Shown: positions 23,519 through 33,125 of the stretch, one piece after another | Numbering within the stretch: the stretch's first letter is position 1 | Layout of the letters: each line of letters opens with the position of its first letter | Assembly (NCBI GenBank): GCA_963971425.1 | Contig: OZ020518.1 | Coordinates: forward strand, 18,728,990-18,792,989 | Source of the DNA: Bryoerythrophyllum caledonicum | Lineage: Eukaryota; Streptophyta; Bryopsida; Pottiales; Pottiaceae | DNA: 64,000 nucleotides | Direction: 5' to 3' | Translations under genes and position numbers: made by a program | Notes under the pieces: model-generated | What the model was told of the DNA's origin: nothing | Databases searched by the model: none | Seen by the model: the letters and a program-made list of their open reading frames with translations, nothing else

Positions 23519-24064
23519 AGGGCAACTAACGTGCAATTACGTTTTGTGCAGCATCCGACACGTCAACGTTGATGTCCAAAAAAATCCGTTATAATTGACA
23601 TGTGTCGTGCACAACCACATCGTGCCAAGATAACATCGTGCCAATCAAGTGAGAACGCACAGTCAGAGACAACTCGAGAGTAACGGTGACATAACCACCA
23701 CCGTTACCTCTATAAAACAATAATACAATGCACACTTACACACTTTCAGCAATCCAGACTTGGGGAAAAGAAATAAATGATCCATGACCTCGTACACCAA
23801 GAAGTAGTAAGCGGTCTCCAAGTACCCCTTTACTCGCCCCCTTCGCCCGTGCTGAAGCCCCTTTCACACCGGCGAACCACACAGTTTACATGTAAACTGA
23901 ATGATAACCGCGAATGAAAACCTCTCAAAACCATAGAATCACTGTAATCCACATGAAAAGGCGCTAAAAGACTTAACAACACAGGGTAGGCCGGGTGCAA
24001 ATAGAGCCCTATCGTTAATCGCCTCTAACATATTTTTAATGCTAGACTTTGTCCACTCAGACCC
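23519..24064. other. CACTA left subterminal region, possible promoter
   Basis: Contains ACGTGC, ATTACGT and CACGTCAACGTTG words, and a TATAAAA at 23711-23717 preceded by CCACCACCGTTACC. The 3' end of the methyltransferase retroelement must fall somewhere here, but I could not find an LTR. Confidence 0.45.
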
Positions 24065-25465
24065 TCAACGTGCTAAACACTCAGGACAAGACCATTGATC
24101 CACTGGTACTTCCAACAGAGGTGGAGTTAAGCATTCTAAATGCCACCCCGTAGAACATAAGTCACAAATAACCATAGTGGCTGCCCTTTTGGCACTACCA
24201 CACAACCGACAACGTAATCCAGCAGAGATGTGAGAGAGACCAGGGTGTATTGTCCCATCAATGTGTGGCAAGTGACAAGGTGCATAATTACGTGTGTGAT
24301 CCTTCCACTTCTTGCCATCACGACCCTCCAACACTAACACTCCTGAGTCCTTCACCTCACGAACTCTCAAGATTACCCTTCCTGCTGTCACATCCAAGGT
24401 GGTGGGCGCTGCTTGCTGCAAATACACATAGTCTCCAGGTATGAAACGCCGCACCTGCGGTCGATAATCACCTCCCCGTATTGTAGCATAGCGCAACGTA
24501 TCCCGATGTTGAGCAATGGAGAGGTTCTCCAATGCCATGGGCATCACCCTTTTGAACAACTCTGCACGTTGCTCACACACTTGAGCCCACGTGTCTGGAT
24601 TGTCCATGTTAGCCAACACGGTGTCAGCATCTGCTTGAATGGCCTTCGGTAAAACCGGGTGCCTTCCAAACATTAGATAGTAAGGTGAAAAAGACTCCAA
24701 GGATGCCTGTTTGCTGAACCGATAGCCCATTGCTATCCATGGTAGCTGTAAATCCCAATCCTGGTGATGTCCTTTCTTCAAGCTGTACTTCCGGAGCCCC
24801 CTCTTGACGGTTTGCACCATGCGCTCCGCCAATCCATCTGCTTCGGGGTGATCCCTCGAAGTAGTGCGATGATCAATTATCGCTTGCTCACACAAAGTCT
24901 GAAACTCACCCAAGAACTCTCTACCTTGGTCTGTGAGTACCTCTGTTGGAGCTCCAAAGCAACTCAGAACACGGTCAAGAAATGAATATGCAGCTCCCTC
25001 ACTAAACTTATCAGGTAATGCCACTAACTCTATCCATTTCGAGAAATGCTCGATGATTACCAACACATACTTGTTGTGTCGAGGTGTCACTGGCAATGGA
25101 CCTGCAAAATCCAAGCTCCATCTATATCCTAAGCCCGTAATTGGCAAAGGTTGTAACTGAGGCATTGGAGCGTTAAAAGACGCTCGTACCCGGTCACACA
25201 CCATACACCGAGCTACTAGAGCTTGCACTTGGGATTGCATTCCACGCCACCAGTAGTGAATCTGAAGTAGACTATAAGTCCTTCGCACTCCAAAGTGTCC
25301 AAGGTCCTCATGTGTGTCTTCAATCAGTTTCACTCTTTCTATTGGAGTTGGTACTACTTTCTTAGTATCATCTGGCCACACTCTCACAAGGTGAGTCCTC
25401 TCCCACACAAATCTTTTAGCTCGTTGGAGAACCCTATCTCTCTCCTTATGAGACCATGAAGCCAC
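24065..25465 (-). CDS. Integrase with C-terminal PHD finger (Ty3/gypsy polyprotein, 3' part)
   Basis: The integrase is complete: HHCC zinc site (H52, H57, C87, C90 in THEDLGHFG and CMVC), catalytic D119 (SLDFAGPL), D179 (VLTDQGREF) and E214 (DGLAERMV), a D,D-35-E triad. A C-terminal DNA-binding-like domain follows (PGDYVYLQQ, GRVILRVREV). The last 50 residues form a PHD finger: CRLC, CDLCSTGWHLEC, WSCPEC, giving the full C4-H-C3 ligand set. PHD fingers often read histone H3 tails, so targeting of integration to marked chromatin is a reasonable inference. The frame is the same as the RT part upstream and is separated from it only by TAA at 25478-25480. Confidence 0.9.
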   Translation of the reverse strand: MASWSHKERDRVLQRAKRFVWERTHLVRVWPDDTKKVVPTPIERVKLIEDTHEDLGHFGVRRTYSLLQIHYWWRGMQSQVQALVARCMVCDRVRASFNAPMPQLQPLPITGLGYRWSLDFAGPLPVTPRHNKYVLVIIEHFSKWIELVALPDKFSEGAAYSFLDRVLSCFGAPTEVLTDQGREFLGEFQTLCEQAIIDHRTTSRDHPEADGLAERMVQTVKRGLRKYSLKKGHHQDWDLQLPWIAMGYRFSKQASLESFSPYYLMFGRHPVLPKAIQADADTVLANMDNPDTWAQVCEQRAELFKRVMPMALENLSIAQHRDTLRYATIRGGDYRPQVRRFIPGDYVYLQQAAPTTLDVTAGRVILRVREVKDSGVLVLEGRDGKKWKDHTRNYAPCHLPHIDGTIHPGLSHISAGLRCRLCGSAKRAATMVICDLCSTGWHLECLTPPLLEVPVDQWSCPECLAR

Positions 25466-25477
25466 CGTTTCTCTATC

Positions 25478-27181
25478 TTACAAAAACTGCATCACATTCG
25501 TGTCCTCGTGAATATCTCTGGCGCCCCCAGACTCCTCACCTCCATCCTCATCTTCTGTGGCCACAGTAGCTTCCCCGGTGGTGTCTCCATTCAATGCCAA
25601 TATGCCCAGAAAACCCGAACAATGCCAACCTGGCAACGGGTCGGTTTCACCCTCAGTATGCCACCTAGCACGTGTATCATCCGCTTGGTTTGGAATTGGA
25701 TTGCGGCTAAGGCCATCAACATCCATATTAACCAAACCTGCCCTATGAACCACCTTGAAGTCATACTCCATCAACATCAAGGCCCACCGTGCCAATTTTC
25801 CTGTCAATTTATCAGACTCCATCAACCATTTCAACGGCTGATGATCTATAACTAACAAAAATTCGTTACCGTAAAGATAACACCGAAAATGAGCAATTGC
25901 CCATATTGCAGCCAAGCATTCTCCCTCATACGAGCTATATTGAGCCTCAGCATTGTTGTTGGACCGGCTGGCATACGCAATCACAAATTCCTTGCCATCA
26001 TCATCCACTTGCGTCAATACTGCATCAATCCCCAACGAGCTCCAATCTGTGTGTAGCTGGTATGTCCTTCCTGCTATAGGCCTCCGAAGTATTGGTGCTG
26101 ATGCCAAACGATCTTTCAATTGTTGAAAGGCCGCCTCTTGCTCATCTCCCCAGATCCAAGGTTGATCATTCCTTGTCAACATGGTTAATGGCTTGGCAAT
26201 AGCACTACAAGTTTTGACAAACTTTCTATAATAGTTACACAACCCCAGAAATGCTCTCAACCTACTAACATCTCGTGGTCTAGGAATAGACATCACTACT
26301 TCCACTTTGCTAGCTACCACACCTAATCCACTTGGATATATCATGTGGCCTAAATACTCAATGCGATCAAAGTAGAATTTGCACTTACCAGGGTGCAACT
26401 TTAATCCATGAAGCCTCAATCTAGCAAAAACCTCCATCAAGTGTAGTCTATGTTGTTTTCGATTCCTGCTAAAGACAATGATGTCATCAATATAGCATCT
26501 CACGAAATCCAACCCCGAGAATACTCTGTCCATGACTCTTTGAAATTCAGCTGGAGCATTCTTCAATCCAAACGGTAGAAACTTCCATTGAAACAACCGG
26601 TCCTTCCCATCCCTGTCAATGCCCCAGAACGTGGTTTTCTCCTTGTCTTCCTCTCTCAATCCAATCTGGTGGTATCCAGAGCGTAAATCCAACGTACTAA
26701 ACACCTTGGCATGGCCAATGGCCTCAAAATTCTCCTCAGGAGTTGGCATTGCATAACGGTCTGACTTAGTGAATTTATTAATTCTCCTATAGTCACCACA
26801 CATCCTTTTCTCAGTCCAATTACCATAAATGTCCTTCTTGGATGGCATAACCGTTGCTGATGCATACTCACAATCTAGAGGAGCCAACTCCACCAACCCT
26901 GCAGCCATTAATTCTTCAGTGCGAGCACGAATCATCTTCCGCTCCATGTCGCTGTACTTGTATGGCTTTCGATAAATTGGTGCTTCGTCGGTTAAGTCAA
27001 TACGCACTTCTTGCCCCTTCAACACTCCCAAATCATGTAAACTGAAAGCAAAACAATCTAAATACTCCTTCAGGAACTCATGTTCCTCCACCTCCACTGC
27101 TCCATCCGCCAGGCCTACTCTTGGTTTCCAAGTGTCCTTAGTCACCACCTCCTTCGGTTCCTTTAGAGCAGGGTTTTCCAC
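25478..27181 (-). CDS. Reverse transcriptase and RNase H (Ty3/gypsy polyprotein, middle part)
   Basis: RT has STLDLRSGYHQIGL, FLPFGLKNAPAEFQRVM and the catalytic CYIDDIIVFS (YIDD at residues 230-233). RNase H follows with LHTDWSSLGIDAVL, SYEGECLAAIWAI, LLVIDHQPLKWLM and GLVNMDVDGLSR, which supply Asp/Glu active-site residues. No frameshift is visible across 567 codons. It continues in the same frame upstream into the methyltransferase, interrupted only by TAG at 27191-27193 and 27368-27370, and downstream into integrase. This is reverse transcription machinery of a Ty3/gypsy element; the stops make this copy non-functional without readthrough. Confidence 0.92.
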   Translation of the reverse strand: MENPALKEPKEVVTKDTWKPRVGLADGAVEVEEHEFLKEYLDCFAFSLHDLGVLKGQEVRIDLTDEAPIYRKPYKYSDMERKMIRARTEELMAAGLVELAPLDCEYASATVMPSKKDIYGNWTEKRMCGDYRRINKFTKSDRYAMPTPEENFEAIGHAKVFSTLDLRSGYHQIGLREEDKEKTTFWGIDRDGKDRLFQWKFLPFGLKNAPAEFQRVMDRVFSGLDFVRCYIDDIIVFSRNRKQHRLHLMEVFARLRLHGLKLHPGKCKFYFDRIEYLGHMIYPSGLGVVASKVEVVMSIPRPRDVSRLRAFLGLCNYYRKFVKTCSAIAKPLTMLTRNDQPWIWGDEQEAAFQQLKDRLASAPILRRPIAGRTYQLHTDWSSLGIDAVLTQVDDDGKEFVIAYASRSNNNAEAQYSSYEGECLAAIWAIAHFRCYLYGNEFLLVIDHQPLKWLMESDKLTGKLARWALMLMEYDFKVVHRAGLVNMDVDGLSRNPIPNQADDTRARWHTEGETDPLPGWHCSGFLGILALNGDTTGEATVATEDEDGGEESGGARDIHEDTNVMQFL

Positions 27182-27367
27182 CCTTGGTTGCTATTGAATC
27201 CCCTGTGAAGGAGACTCCCCTCCTTCCTCCTCAATAACACTCCCAAGTCCTTCCAATTGACCCAATTTGTCAATTTCTTCCATGTGAAGAGCTGTGTGTT
27301 CTTCCATGTGAAGAGCTGTTTGTTCTTCCAAGAAGATCTTCTCCACAATATCCTCCAAATCCATCCT
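27182..27367 (-). pseudogene. Linker between methyltransferase and RT, with a tandem octapeptide
   Basis: In the polyprotein frame this encodes an acidic Glu-rich segment including two copies of TALHMEE (24-bp repeat), then EEEGGESPSQG, and ends with TAG at 27191. It probably is a flexible or protease-cleaved spacer. Confidence 0.6.
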
Positions 27368-28567
27368 CTAGTGAGCCAATCTGTTCCCTTCACTCCAGTT
27401 CTCCCCTCCATAGTGAAGATCTGTTGCTGTGGTAGTCTCAAAATTATTTGCGGTATCCCACATGTTCCATGGATGAGGTGCAAAGGTCCTCTCGCCCCCA
27501 ACCACCTTGCTTGTCACCCTGACAGAGGCAAGTGGTTCTCCTGCCGCCCGCAACTCATAATATCCCATGTAACTAGTTAAACTAGAAGCTAACCGCTTCT
27601 GTTCTGCAACCACTAATGAAACAATCCAAGTCAAGCAATTCAAATCCATGGCCTGACCAAGTAAAAATCGTCTCTGTGGTTCTGAAATCCCAGGCACATC
27701 GGTGGTGCCATTGGGAAACCCCATGGCTCTCTCTCTCTCATCTGCATTGGGCTCTACCATCTCCTGAGACACTGAATCCCAAACAAGTCCTGGTCCATTA
27801 TCCTTGAAAGCATAAGACCTTGCAAAACTAACCAACGTGGGCAAGGCCCTACGTGGTTCCCCCTTGCGGTTAACCACCGCTAATGGGGCCTGGTCATCGT
27901 GATACACGCGCCGTGGTGTCCTGTGAGGATCCAAAATGTCACTCACATACACATCTGGGCGTTTAATACGACCCACCGCGGACTGTAGCAACTCTGCTGG
28001 TGCTAGGTTTGTCCACCACAAGCGTGGTCTATGTGCCCTGGACCCTACTGCAGCCGCATCAATTAACACTGGCAGTCCTAGCGTCTGATGGATCCTATGC
28101 ATACTCTCGAGTGTCCTGGATCTCGAACTGCTCACCATGGGCACATTCTCCACAATATAACCAGGCGGTTGCCTCTGAGAAGTCTGAAGCAATCGAAGCA
28201 CTCGAATCATGTCAAAGAACCTGGAAGAATGGGAATCCTTTAACCCATTCTGATTGCCTGCCATAGACATGCCTTGGCAAGGCCATCCTGCAATGACAAG
28301 GTCCACATGACCCACTCGGTGAATGTCATCGTCTGACAACAAGGAAATATCACCCACAAGTGTAGAGAAGGAGGTTTTGATGGCACTAGTGGCCAACAAT
28401 TCTGGGAATTGAGTCCTCAGCCTCCGTGTGTGACGTTTGGCCACATACCTTGATGTTTCATCCACATCCACGTAAATGTAGCGCTGAACCTTGATCCCAG
28501 CTTGTAAAACAGCTGCCAAGCCTGTGCCAATTCCTCCGAAGAGCTCCAATAATACGATACCATCCAT
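27368..28567 (-). CDS. C5 DNA methyltransferase, DNMT3-like, encoded in a retrotransposon
   Basis: The 399-residue frame has the C5-methyltransferase motifs in standard order: I LLELFGGIGTG (residues 6-16, SAM binding), II YIYVDVDE, IV GWPCQGMS with the catalytic Cys97, VI VENVPM (139-144), VIII AHRPRLWWTNL (178-188), IX region with AMGFPNGTTD (281-290), and X LLGQAMDLN (302-310). GIKVQRYI, AHR-R and MGFP are closer to DNMT3 than to DNMT1/CMT, and there is no motif permutation as in DRM. In the element's original form it was fused in frame between protease and RT. After the upstream insertion it starts at its own ATG (28567). It would transfer methyl groups from SAM to cytosine. The frame is uninterrupted to TAG at 27368. 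Confidence 0.92.
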   Translation of the reverse strand: MDGIVLLELFGGIGTGLAAVLQAGIKVQRYIYVDVDETSRYVAKRHTRRLRTQFPELLATSAIKTSFSTLVGDISLLSDDDIHRVGHVDLVIAGWPCQGMSMAGNQNGLKDSHSSRFFDMIRVLRLLQTSQRQPPGYIVENVPMVSSSRSRTLESMHRIHQTLGLPVLIDAAAVGSRAHRPRLWWTNLAPAELLQSAVGRIKRPDVYVSDILDPHRTPRRVYHDDQAPLAVVNRKGEPRRALPTLVSFARSYAFKDNGPGLVWDSVSQEMVEPNADERERAMGFPNGTTDVPGISEPQRRFLLGQAMDLNCLTWIVSLVVAEQKRLASSLTSYMGYYELRAAGEPLASVRVTSKVVGGERTFAPHPWNMWDTANNFETTTATDLHYGGENWSEGNRLAH

Positions 28568-28605
28568 TGGTGCCTTCCAATGGATAGTAGCAGTGTCTAA
28601 CGGAG
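28306..28605 (-). repeat. 300-bp direct duplication, proximal copy (start of the methyltransferase)
   Basis: Nearly identical to 30351-30650; one difference I see changes Ser39 to Ala. It covers methyltransferase residues 1-87 and 38 bp upstream. Confidence 0.93.
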
Positions 28606-30350
28606 TGTCCTGATGGAAATTCTTCCATCATGTACATACAAGTATTAGTCTTTATATGTGTGGATTTTAATAAGTAAGGAGTTGGGATAAAAAGGTTTGG
28701 TCGTGGTGAGAACCACGGTTCGAGGATTTGGGCAAGTGTTAGCATGTAGGTGCTGCACCGCTTTTGTCACTGCTCAGGGGGGTAGGTAGCGAGTTGACTG
28801 GTATTTTTCCTGCCTCACTAGCGAGCCAAGCCGTGGGCCGCTCAACCACTCGACGGGCTCGATCGGGTTCGAACCCGGACTGGCGGCGGCCACTGACCAC
28901 GACATTTCCAGCCAACCAAGTCCACGACTTGGCGATCAGGTTGTGCGAATCAACACCTTTATACGTCCGTTCCATCAGCTATCTTACGATAAGTTTTTAT
29001 TTATTTATTTTTTTAGTTATTTTTTTTATTTTACTTATCTTGTTGGTTGGAAGGTCTAAATTTTTAGTCTTCCAATAAATAAAAGACTAGGGGATTTATG
29101 TGGTTGAAAGTGGAAAGGATAAGAAAGTAGCAAAGTACCTTGTGGGGTACTTTGGATAGGGTGACATGGGCTGGAGTGCCCACGTCCACTTGAGGTGGAA
29201 AAGTTGGGAAAGATATTCCTTAGTGTGTGTGTGTGTGTGCGGGTGAGAGAGGAAGGGTTTGGAGCAGAACTTGGACTGTGTGTAACTCGTTGAGCTTGAA
29301 CGATATGGAATTGAAAATTTGTTATCTTGTTTCTTGTTTCGAGAGCTTTCTATGCTCGTTTTAAATTTTGAATTCAGAATTGTAGAGAAAAAGTTATTGA
29401 GGTTTTAATTCTGTGAAAACCCGAGGCCATCCATTGAGAGGCAGAGGTTTCGAGGAGCCACAACTTTTTCTGTAGTTCTCAATTTGATTTGAGATTTGGA
29501 GGGTGTATGCGTCTCTATCTTAGCTTTCTAGAAAGATATCACAATTGAAATTTGGGGCTGTGAGCAAGAAGTTATAGAGATCTGAATGAATAGGGGTAGG
29601 CAGAACTTTGATTGTCCATAACTTTCGGACAGTAGTTTAGATTGACTTGAAATTTGGAGGAGTGTTAGTTGTCTAAATTTGCTTTCCAGAGAGCTACTAT
29701 ACTTAGTATTTGAAGTTTTGAGTCATCTGTGTCACTTGTTTGAAGGTTACAGCCTTGGTGAAACTTTTCCATTGTGTTTTTGAACACTTCTTTTGAGTTT
29801 CTTAACACTTCTTTTGAGTTTCTTAGTGTTTTTGAACACTTGAAGACTTTGGAGTTGAAGGATGGAGGAATTGAAGACTTGAGGCTTGAAGAGAAGAGAA
29901 GATAGAGACAAGTGTGTTGTGGCTTGTGGTCCGATTTCTTTTTTTGTGATTCCAAGCCAGCTTTGGAGGCTAGTTGTATTTCAATTCTGTTCTTGTAAAC
30001 TCTGTTGCGGCGAAGTGGGGTTAATTGCCCACACGGTCGTGTTTATGTCGTTCCCACCGGTGAGGCACGTTTGCTGGTCACCGTGGGTTTGAATTTTAGG
30101 AGCCAATCTTTCGGACGGTTTCAGCTTGTGGTCTGGCCGTCCCGTTTTACCCGTCCGAGGCCGTGGTTTCTTATCACCCACCTTCACCCTTAACCCTTTA
30201 GAGCCACCACAAGATAGGCCTACGGGGAGGAGTTTGAAGACTGAAGACCTGAAGATTTGAAGATACGATTGGATTCCCGAGCAAACAATCTCCAGTCGCA
30301 GCCAGATTCCCGGCGAATTCTCAAGGCGCTCCCCTCTCTACACGACATCA
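28606..30350. mobile_element. 1,745-bp LTR-like insertion (TG...CA) in the methyltransferase
   Basis: Starts TGTCCTGATGG and ends CACGACATCA, so it has LTR-type borders, and it has no coding capacity. It includes a (GT)n run at about 29224, tandem CTTTTGAGTTTCTTA words at about 29790, and a 14-bp palindrome CGGGTTCGAACCCG (28864-28877) that resembles a tRNA B box. It is flanked not by a short target duplication but by 300-bp direct copies of the methyltransferase start. A solo LTR is the simplest reading; its element is not otherwise present in the window. Confidence 0.6.
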
Positions 30351-30650
30351 CATGACCCACTCGGTGAATGTCATCGTCTGACAACAAGGAAATATCACCC
30401 ACAAGTGTAGAGAAGGAGGTTTTGATGGCACTAGTGGCCAACAATTCTGGGAATTGAGTCCTCAGCCTCCGTGTGTGACGTTTGGCCACATACCTTGCTG
30501 TTTCATCCACATCCACGTAAATGTAGCGCTGAACCTTGATCCCAGCTTGTAAAACAGCTGCCAAGCCTGTGCCAATTCCTCCGAAGAGCTCCAATAATAC
30601 GATACCATCCATTGGTGCCTTCCAATGGATAGTAGCAGTGTCTAACGGAG
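30351..30650 (-). repeat. 300-bp direct duplication, distal copy (truncated methyltransferase)
   Basis: In frame with the protease upstream. The methyltransferase breaks off after HRVGHV, before the catalytic PCQ motif, and runs into the 28606-30350 insertion. Confidence 0.93.
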
Positions 30651-31617
30651 GCCCCATGTCTTGGTCAACTCCAGTCTCTTGTTGCATCTGTGGTAGCATA
30701 GATTGTTGCCATGCCTCTTCCACTGCTAACTCCGCGGCCTCCCTCAACTGGGTGGTGTTACTCCACGCCGCCTCAATCCCAGGTTTGTATCCTTCTTCCT
30801 CTCCACCACTCGTGTTGCCCATATAGACATCCACCTTCGCTGAAATGTGGTCAACCATAGACGGATCCTCAAAACCTGTCTGAAACCATGAAGGTTTCAT
30901 GTTCATACATCCAGAGAAGGCAAACAGATCAGCTAAGTTACCAGTAAGAACTCGAACAAATCGAGCTGGCAGCTGAGCCTTCCGCCCATCTCTTGCTTGC
31001 CATTCTGGTCTATAGCTTGTTGACTCCTCCCAGAAATCCAAGGTGAATCCCATAGGATATAGCACCGCCGAGCCCACCAAGACATCATACGACTTGGCCT
31101 CCGTAACGATTGCCTTCACCTTCATAGAACTGGCATCTGCCACATCACTTTGGTTGAGTTGTAACACCAACTCAGCCCTTGTGATCCCTGTGGCTTGCTC
31201 TGTACCCCCCGTGGATGTGCTAATGGTCCAGGAACACTTCTTCAAAGTATCCCCAGTTAATCCCAACCCTTCCATAGCTGACGCTCCCAGCATCAAAGGT
31301 TGAGCTCCCGAATCCAGAAGCACAGGTCGAGGTACAAATATCTTCCCCTTAGGCCCAACGAGTTGGAAAATACCTTGGGAATTATCAACCACTATCACAC
31401 CAGGGGTAATGGATGATCTCTCAATCGCAGGTCTAGCGGCCATTGTCTTCACACGCATGGCTGCTGAAAGCAGCCCCTTTACGTTGTCACTCTGGCTCTC
31501 CTCTGCCTGGATTATCTCTGTCTTCAACACATTAACGCCCGTGGAGTTGTCCAACTCACACATTGAGGCTATATTCTTGAAAACTTCTACCACACTGAAG
31601 CCATCCTGTGACAACAT
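30651..31617 (-). CDS. Retropepsin-type protease of the methyltransferase retroelement
   Basis: VPRPVLLDSGAQPLMLG carries the DSG aspartyl-protease signature, with a later ILV-type segment (SYDVLVGSAVLYPMGF) matching the second conserved region of retroviral-type proteases. The frame continues without a stop into the truncated methyltransferase copy (to 30351) and then a 43-residue tail encoded by the insertion, ending at 30220. Upstream it joins the gag C-terminus in the same frame, with TAG at 31618-31620 between them. The protease would process the polyprotein. Confidence 0.8.
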
Positions 31618-31620
31618 CTA

Positions 31621-32277
31621 AGCAGAAAATAACGAGGCTTTCCACACGGAAGTAGTTGCCTCCATAACTGCTCTAGAACCTCCTGTGAGTCCTCCAGCTC
31701 GTGGTAAGGCTTGAATGGGAGATGCCACTAGTCGTGGTGGAGGTACCATGGATGACGTCGGTACCATCTCTTCTAACGTAAAGGATTGAGGCAACCTGGC
31801 TTATCGATTATCCTTTCCATGGTGGGGATCCAGAGTTGGACTAGCTCCACGTCGAACAATCTTAGAACTTGGAGTATGACTCCGTGTGAAGGCATAGGCC
31901 TCCTGTGTGCCATCTCTGATGGCAAGTGCTATACCACTCAACATAAAGTCTCCAAATTCATTATCTACGGAGCTAAACCCGCCCCCAGCATGAAAACTGG
32001 GAGTAACCTGAGGCTTGCTACCTACCACATTGGTATTGGCACTCATAGCTTCCATCTTGGCCTCCAACTCGGCAAATTTAGCCTTCCAACTCTTCTTCTC
32101 CCCTCCAGTGGTCTTGGACTCCTTGTCCTTGCCTCCTTTAGCTCCCTTGCTCCCCGTTGGCTTCAACTCTGGATGAAGCTTCCAGCAGCTGGCCTCTGCA
32201 TGCCCCTTGGCACCACAACCCGAGCAAAAACCTCCAGTGTGAGGTGTGGAAGTCTTACCTTCCTTGCAATCCTTCCT
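31621..32277 (-). pseudogene. Gag C-terminal region with second zinc knuckle
   Basis: Same frame as gag and protease. It begins with CSGCGAKGHAEASC, an intact C-x2-C-x4-H-x4-C knuckle, then a Lys-rich segment and KFAELEAKMEAM. TAA at 31801-31803 and TAG at 31618-31620 interrupt it. Confidence 0.7.
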
Positions 32278-33050
32278 CTAGTGTCCTGGCTTCCCATATT
32301 TGAAGCACAAGGCACCAGACTCTGCAATATACGAAGGAATGGCCACCTTGGCCACCTTAACCTTCTCTGGGACCTTCTCTTCACGTTTGAAAAAGCCCAT
32401 GGCTGCCTTCTCTTCCAGAAAGTTTATCTCAATTCGCTCTGAAGTCTCAAAAACAAACCGTAGTGTAGTGGGTACTCCCAATCGCAACGCCTCATTGCGA
32501 ACCAAGGTCATCAACTCCTTATCCAGGATACTGTACCAATGTTGCACTGCCTGTTGTTCTGTAACTCCGTAAGTAGCTGAGATTAGTCTCCTTAATCTCG
32601 CATGAGCCTCTCTCAGAGACTCGTCACCTCCACGTGTGAAGGAACGTAGGGCCTTCATCTTATCCGCCCTCTGTCCTTGGTAGTCTCTATGGAGTTGCAC
32701 GAAAAATCCCACGGTGGGATTGAATGGAGGTGGATGATTTACCAGTGCCTCTGGGTGCTCCACATCCTCCGTTGAGCTCGTGCCTTCCTCCATCTTCCCC
32801 TTGGACAAGAGTGGGGGTGTCATCCTCGGTGCTCCACCGAACACGTCCACGTAGTTCGGTGCATAGAAGTCCCTCCAGGCCATGATTTCGGTGAAATGAG
32901 CTGCCTCGAACTCTCCGTAGTCCGCCAGCGGCGCTCTCCCAGACACCCAAACAAGGCTCTCCACACCATATACGGATTGAAGTTGGAGTTACGCGACTTC
33001 TAGAGTTCACACCACATGGTGAACTCCCTTTTGAAGTCATCGACTTCGAT
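32278..33050 (-). pseudogene. Gag (capsid/nucleocapsid) of the methyltransferase retroelement
   Basis: The frame holds a retrotransposon-gag-like helical region (FVQLHRDYQGQRADKMKAL, RRLISATYGVTEQQAVQHWY) and ends in a first zinc knuckle, CFKYGKPGH, in which the second Cys is Tyr (TGT to TAT), followed by TAG at 32278. Upstream of 32964 the frame shifts, apparently by a GT repeat in ATGGTGTGGAG, into EVDDFKREFTMWCEL, stop, KSRNSNFNPYMV. The Mutator-like element begins at 33062. Confidence 0.7.
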
Positions 33051-33061
33051 GGTGCCCGTGG

Positions 33062-33125
33062 GACCAAGCTATTTTGCGTGCCTAATTTTGCGAGCCGCGA
33101 GCTGCGAGCCTAGGGTCGCGAGCCT
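33062..33125 (+). repeat. Mutator-like element left inverted end
   Basis: GACCAAGCTATTTTGCGTGCC followed by GCGAGCCGCGAGC and GCCTAGG, inverted at 40998-41063. Confidence 0.8.

Noticed and set aside
28864-28877. Possible tRNA gene or SINE from the B-box-like CGGGTTCGAACCCG
   Set aside because: No matching A box at proper distance and no cloverleaf could be drawn on either strand; kept only as a note in the LTR-like insertion.
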